A stretch of 64,000 nt of DNA from Endothia cerciana. Its lineage: Eukaryota; Ascomycota; Sordariomycetes; Diaporthales; Cryphonectriaceae. Each line of letters opens with the position of its first letter. Position 1 is the first letter of the stretch. The notes beneath the pieces are model-generated. The model had not been told where the DNA came from. It did no database searches and saw only the letters and a list, made by a program, of their open reading frames with translations. Positions 59,909 through 64,000 of the stretch are shown here, in pieces. The stretch spans positions 248,001 to 312,000 of the forward strand of contig JALRMH010000028.1 of NCBI GenBank assembly GCA_026119935.1, in the 5' to 3' direction. The translations under genes and the position numbers were made by a program.

Positions 59909-60395
59909 GCGAGGGGACAGGGGTCTCGCGAATCGTGGATAATACTCGGTTGACCAGACTTTAATCGGCACGGGCTACGTACGTGGCGCGCGTAATCTGA
60001 ATCTGGATTATGAAATTGCGGGTGAGCGCAGGGCGTTCTTGGACAGCATTGGGAAGGCACCCTTTCTCTTCACCTCCTCCCTGCTTGAGGAAAGGCGGTC
60101 GCATCGGGTCTTCCCCACGTAGGAATCCTATAGTCAATCTAGCCTAGCCCGCGTCATGGCGGCAGCTATCTGGGGTCGAGATCCTACTATACTTCAGGCA
60201 GCCTGCCGTTCACAAGAGTGACCACATATCCGTCTCGCGCATGTGGCACCGACGGTGAAAGCCATGTAACGTCTGGCTGCCCACAGCCGGCCGTGTGAAT
60301 CTATGCACGGAGGAGCACCCAGGAGCGCCGTGCTCCCCGTCGGTGACAGGCGCAAAGACGTTTCCGGCCTCCCCGCCGCCATCTCATCCCCGGTC
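59909..60395. other. Convergent spacer, no gene seen
   Basis: This 487-bp spacer lies between the 3' ends of AP-2 alpha (+) and the YggS-type gene (-). Nothing beyond ordinary 3' flanks is visible. Confidence 0.6.
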
Positions 60396-61183
60396 TCACT
60401 CAACAAGCTTCGCATCCGCCTTGGCCGGCCTCACCCCGAAGATGGTGCCGCCCACCCTGACCTCGGAGCTCCCCATGGCGATGGCGCCCTCGAAGTCCTC
60501 GCTCATGCCCATGCTCAGCTCCAGCTCGCGCCCGCCCAGCAGCGGGCCCAGCTCCGCCGCGACCAGGTCCCGCTGGGCGCGCAGCGCCGCGAAGTCCGCG
60601 TTGCCCGTCTCGGGCGTCGTCGCCGCGCTCCGCGCGATCGCCCCGATCGTCATGAGGCCCAGCAGGCGGAGGTGCGGGCACTCGGCCAGGATGAGCCTGC
60701 ACAGCTCCACCACCCCGGCGCCGGGGCTGCAGCCGGACTTGCTCTCCTCGCCGCTCGTGTTGACCTGGACGTGGACGTTGATGACCCCGCCGCCATTCTC
60801 GCTGTCGCCGCCGTCCGCCGCCGCGCCACCCGGGGGGGCAGGAGCGGCAGGAGCGGCAGCAGACGCGAGGAAGGCGCCGCGCGCCTTGTTCAGCAGCGAG
60901 GCCTTCTTGGCGCTGTCGACGGACGACACGGCGAAGAGGTTGGGGATCCTGGCGAGCGTCCTGCAGTGCGTCGACTGCAGGCCGCCGATGAAGTGCCACC
61001 GGACCGAGGCCGGGAGCAGGGCGGCCTTCTGGGCGAGCTCCTGCGCGTAGTTCTCGCCGAAGTGCGCGTGCGACAGCGGGGCCCGGTGCAGGGCCTGGAT
61101 GTCGTTGGCGGGCTTGAGCTTGGACACCGCCACGAGGCGGACCTGGGGGCGGGGGGTGCTTGTCAGTGTGACGGCCAGGTGTG

Positions 61184-61226
<43 letters not shown>

Positions 61227-61437
61227 GTGTGTGTGTGTGCGCTCGTTTCTTGGGGGGTTGTACAGCTCATGCATCCATCCGTCCTGCGGATGCCTGTGTT
61301 GAGATGAGGAAAGACCCGGTGCTGAGACTTACCGGTCTGCCCTTCGCGACGGCGCTGATCCGCTGCTGCACCTCCTGGAGCTGGGAGACGAGCGCCTCGG
61401 CTCTTGCGGGGTCCACCTTCATCTCCGTCTCGCTCAT
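60396..61437 (-). CDS. YggS/PROSC family PLP homeostasis protein
   Basis: Two exons, 61333-61437 and 60396-61142, give 283 residues. The intron (61143-61332, 190 nt; GTAAGT...CCCAG) carries a compound AT/GT microsatellite. The family binds pyridoxal 5'-phosphate on a single alanine-racemase-like barrel and keeps free PLP in balance; yeast YBL036C and human PLPBP are relatives. The PLP lysine is Lys43 in LVAVSKLKP. Other hallmarks are HFGENYAQELAQKAALL, WHFIGGLQS, VHVQVNTSGEESKSG, RLLGLMTIG, ELSMGMSEDFEGAIAMGSSE and VRVGGTIFGVR. An Ala/Pro/Gly/Asp-rich insert of about 30 residues precedes VHVQVNTSGEE and explains the extra length over E. coli YggS. The frame continues upstream only with non-ATG codons, so the ATG at 61437 is chosen. 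Confidence 0.94.
61180..61239. repeat. Compound (AT)n(GT)n microsatellite in an intron
   Basis: About ten AT/TA units are followed by about 13 GT units, inside the single intron of the YggS-type gene. Confidence 0.92.
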
Positions 61438-62374
61438 GCTTATCTGTGACACTTCCTGGGGAGAGGGAATGCTGGGGAAGAATCAGTCTGTGGTCTCGAC
61501 GACCTCGGGGACCCCAAGGACTGGCACTATCGTGTCGGCGCCGGGGGTTCGGTGGTGGATTGTTAGAGAAGTCTATGGAAGGACGTCGTTCGTTGAAAAT
61601 GAGATGTGGGGTGTGGCTTCACTATGTCTACACCACCACCCCACCTCCCGAGAGCATGAACTCGTCATCCGTAAAGGCACGACGTTTTTTGTCATCGTGG
61701 CCGCTTTAGCAAGCCATATCGGAACCTAGATCAGCTTTGCGAGACATGCCATCTCCACGAATCCATTACTTCTTCGTTACGGGCAGGCAATTGGCACCAG
61801 AGGGGGGCCTAGAAGGGCTCGCTGAGGCCTGACGGCCGACACATCAGTCCTCATGATATCAGGCATGTTTACTGTCAAATGAACAGCCTCCCATTGAAGG
61901 TTTGAAATTTCCAGTTAATCTGGGCTGCTCTTTTGTCCTTAGCAAGCCTCGTCTGCCATTCAGGCTAGGCAGCTACCGTGCGTATCTACGCTGACAAGTC
62001 GACTTGATATCCCCATCTGACCGTGCCCTTCCGATCTCCCGGTAGTTATCGCTGACCTCTGCCCCCTGCCAGGACTCCGCCAGCATAGAGCTCAGCCGTG
62101 GTCACTCGAGCTCCATAGATCCGCCGCAAGAAGCTCTGCCCCCCATTCATCAAACCCCCGAAAGGCCCATGTTCTGGTATCATGTAGGGGCTCAAGGACC
62201 GAACGCGAATAGAAACCCCCTTTTGTTGTGTCGTCAAAAGCAGCCCATGAGCGCCTTGCCCCCTGAACCGAATAATGCCCCTTCAAACAACGCCAGGCTG
62301 AACCCAGACCCTAATGTATATTACAAGAAATGCAAAGTATTAGTTACGAAACGAGGCGAGAGTCAAGCCAACCT
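61438..62374. other. Intergenic, no gene seen
   Basis: The upstream region of the YggS-type gene. Short frames on both strands (for example 62046-62237 minus, 62169-62378 plus) show no motif. Confidence 0.5.
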
Positions 62375-62632
62375 TTAGCGCATGTAGCCTTGAGGATCAA
62401 CTGAGTCAGCTGTGATGGCGTACGAGAAGCCGGACGGCGCAGGCAGCTCTATTTCCCCAGGCCTTCCAGCACACCATGCCATCCTCTTCTTGATGATATG
62501 GTTCTTGCGTTGGTCGAAACGCTGATCTCGTTGGGCCCACTGCGCACATTTCGGAAGCCCCTCAATCGCACTGCGGATGTAACGTAGCTGATTTAGCCCA
62601 CCGCCTTTCGCAGTCTCAGGGCCATGGCCTTC
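62375..62632 (-). other. Open frame in phase below the TAF4 stop
   Basis: Directly after the TAF4 stop codon the same reading phase stays open for 85 codons to TAA at 62375-62377. The translation is compositionally protein-like, with blocks such as LNQLRYIRSAIEGLPKCAQW, then FDQRKNHIIKKRMAWC and ELPAPSGFSYAITADSVDPQ. The only in-frame ATG is late. It could be a readthrough extension, a 3' exon of another isoform, or the remains of a neighbouring gene. I do not recognise it. Confidence 0.35.
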
Positions 62633-64000
62633 TCAGTCCCTCTTCCATTTCAAGTACGCGTATTGCAACGCAAGTGCTTCTTTCCCATCGCGCTCCAGGA
62701 CCGTAGCCCAATCACGGATTTGAATATTCTTTCCCTTTTCACCGTACTCGCGCCAGGTACCCATCTTGGTCCGTGGCTCCGGGGTGAGGTTGGTATTCTC
62801 CGGAGGCTTGGGCGTCGCTGCGGAAGCAGGAGTACCTGGAGTGCCGCCCGTAGCTCGAACCGGTGTCTTGGGGCTGCTGGCCGCGCCGCCCGTCATCCAG
62901 GAATACTTCTTCTTTCCACCACCGAGGAACTTCATCGTCGTCGTGTTGACGCTCTCGGCCGATGCATCATGCTTCTGGGCCGCAATCTTCTTCTGCTCCT
63001 TCTTGGTGGGCGCTTTCTCCGGCTCAGGGGCCACGGATCCTGGAGTCGCTGGCGTAGCCAGACCGGTGCGAGTTCCATTCTGCGAGGCGTTCTGGTCCTG
63101 CAGGCGCTTTTGCCGCTTACGCATCCGCTCCTCCTCTGCGGCGCGCTCGGCGTAGGCGTAATCCCGTAGATACTGGGAGAGGGGGTTCAGAGGGGCCAGG
63201 CCACCTAGAGAGCAAAAGAGCATGAGCCAGCTGCAAAAACTGTCGGGGACGAGAGACGAGGCTTACGCTTGCGCGGGTTGGCGCTGCTACCGGCACCATT
63301 GTCGCCACCATTCTCACCTCCGCCGGTTCGCTCAGGATCCTTTGGGTCATAAAGACCGGCCAGCTCCAAGGGTATGCCATCATCCGCCCAGGCCATGGGG
63401 ATCACGCCATGCGAGGATTGCTGGCGGTGGGTAGCCAGCTTATCGCACTCCTCAACGAGCCCTCGGAGTCGGTGCCTGGTGCCAAGAGACAAGAGTGCAA
63501 GCTGATCGATCAAGAAGCTGTCAGTGGGGAGGACCGTGCCGTTGACAGTGACGAGTGCACCCTCAGGGCTAGTCTTCGTAGACACCGTGAGCTTGGGGCC
63601 ATTCTGACCCGGGTACTCATTTGCGCTTCTGGACTTCTGGACGTGCGCCTGAGCACTGTTCTTGTTGTCTAGGTTCAGCTCGAGACCGTGGCTCGCAGCC
63701 ATCTTTTCCATTCGGGCATGGAGATTAGCATAATTCAGGAAGGGATCGCTGTGCTCTATGGCGCGCGTCGCAGACAGACGAGCCGCTGACTCGTTCCAAG
63801 CACGCTCAGCTTCAGCGAACTCAAACTCCTTCTGTGTGACGTTTGTTGGCGCGCCGGCCTGGTTGGCAAAGCCCGCGCCGTAGAAGGAAGAACGGTTGCC
63901 GGGCGCATTGGAAGGCAGACCAGTCCTGGCATCCTGACCAAAGGAGCCGGCGTAGTACTCAGCAAGCGCGTTCTCCTCATCACGAATATTGACTCCAGTG
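62633..64000 (-). CDS. TAF4: Transcription initiation factor TFIID subunit 4, 3' part
   Basis: The gene enters from the right edge, so the N-terminus is missing. Exons are 63267 to beyond 64000 and 62633-63204, split by a 62-nt intron (63205-63266; GTAAGC...TAG); the joint reads NPRKR-GLAPLNPLSQYLRD. About 434 residues are in the window. TAF4 forms a histone-fold pair with TAF12 in the core of nuclear TFIID. Fungal TAF4 hallmarks are GVNIRDEENALAEYYAGSFG, FYGAGFANQAG, FLNYANLHARMEKMAASHGL, a helical LALLSLGTRHRLRGLVEECD and, at the end, KKKYSWMTGG and KNIQIRDWATVLERDGKEAL. A charged coiled segment (YAERAAEEERMRKRQKR) and a Thr/Pro-rich linker lie between them. Gln/Pro-rich sequence is expected further upstream, outside the window. 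Confidence 0.92.

Noticed and set aside
60303..61307. 334-codon plus-strand frame
   Set aside because: Antisense shadow of the YggS-type gene and its intron microsatellite.
1..64000. tRNA, rRNA, CRISPR arrays and secondary-metabolite cluster genes
   Set aside because: No T-arm-like sequence in a cloverleaf context, no spaced direct repeats and no polyketide or peptide synthase motifs were found by eye.

Overview
The window is nuclear DNA of a filamentous ascomycete (Pezizomycotina; a Sordariomycete is my best guess). It is GC-rich. Genes carry short spliceosomal introns of about 57-107 nt, with a few longer ones. Most intact proteins belong to conserved fungal housekeeping families: TFIID subunits, AP-2 alpha, p16-Arc, Kish, TCP11/Sok1. 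No viral, plasmid, CRISPR or biosynthetic-cluster signature was seen. Gene models below were rebuilt by eye from reading frames and GT-AG junctions. All products are recognised from memory of the families, not from searches.

Left arm (1-10.8 kb): a decayed secreted GH3 beta-glucosidase (+) with its TATA box and poly(A) signal still visible. Convergent to it is a 1132-residue protein (-) with a fungal STAND-type N-terminal domain and a TPR-like middle. Then TAF13 (-) and the Golgi protein Kish/KSH1 (+) diverge from a 526-bp spacer. KSH1 has a first coding exon made of only the ATG.

Middle (10.8-35.3 kb): a 10.7-kb stretch without recognisable genes leads into the single-exon SOK1/TCP11 gene (21.5-23.5 kb). 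A repeat-dense spacer follows, then a GFA/CENP-V zinc protein (27.7 kb). Next come an AT-richer interval with a frameshifted NucA/NucB-type secreted nuclease (30 kb), an unrecognised 522-residue acidic protein with internal repeats (31.8 kb), and a NIT2-type C-N hydrolase (34.1-35.3 kb).

Desert (35.3-52.7 kb): about 17 kb in which I find no convincing gene. It is unusually rich in G/C homopolymers of 10-16 bases, microsatellites and short TAC/GTA-rich near-palindromes.

Right arm (52.7-64 kb): a compact housekeeping cluster. It holds ARPC5 (+), the NDUFAF5-type mitochondrial methyltransferase (-), AP-2 alpha (+, seven exons including a 14-nt microexon), a YggS-type PLP homeostasis protein (-), and the 3' part of TAF4 (-), which runs off the window edge. 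Below the TAF4 stop lies an in-phase open frame of 85 codons that is not explained.

The genes do not form one pathway. They serve transcription initiation (TAF13, TAF4), membrane traffic (KSH1, AP-2 alpha), actin (ARPC5), mitochondria (NDUFAF5), metabolite repair (NIT2, YggS) and signalling (SOK1). Coding sequence covers only about a quarter of the window, low for this group of fungi.
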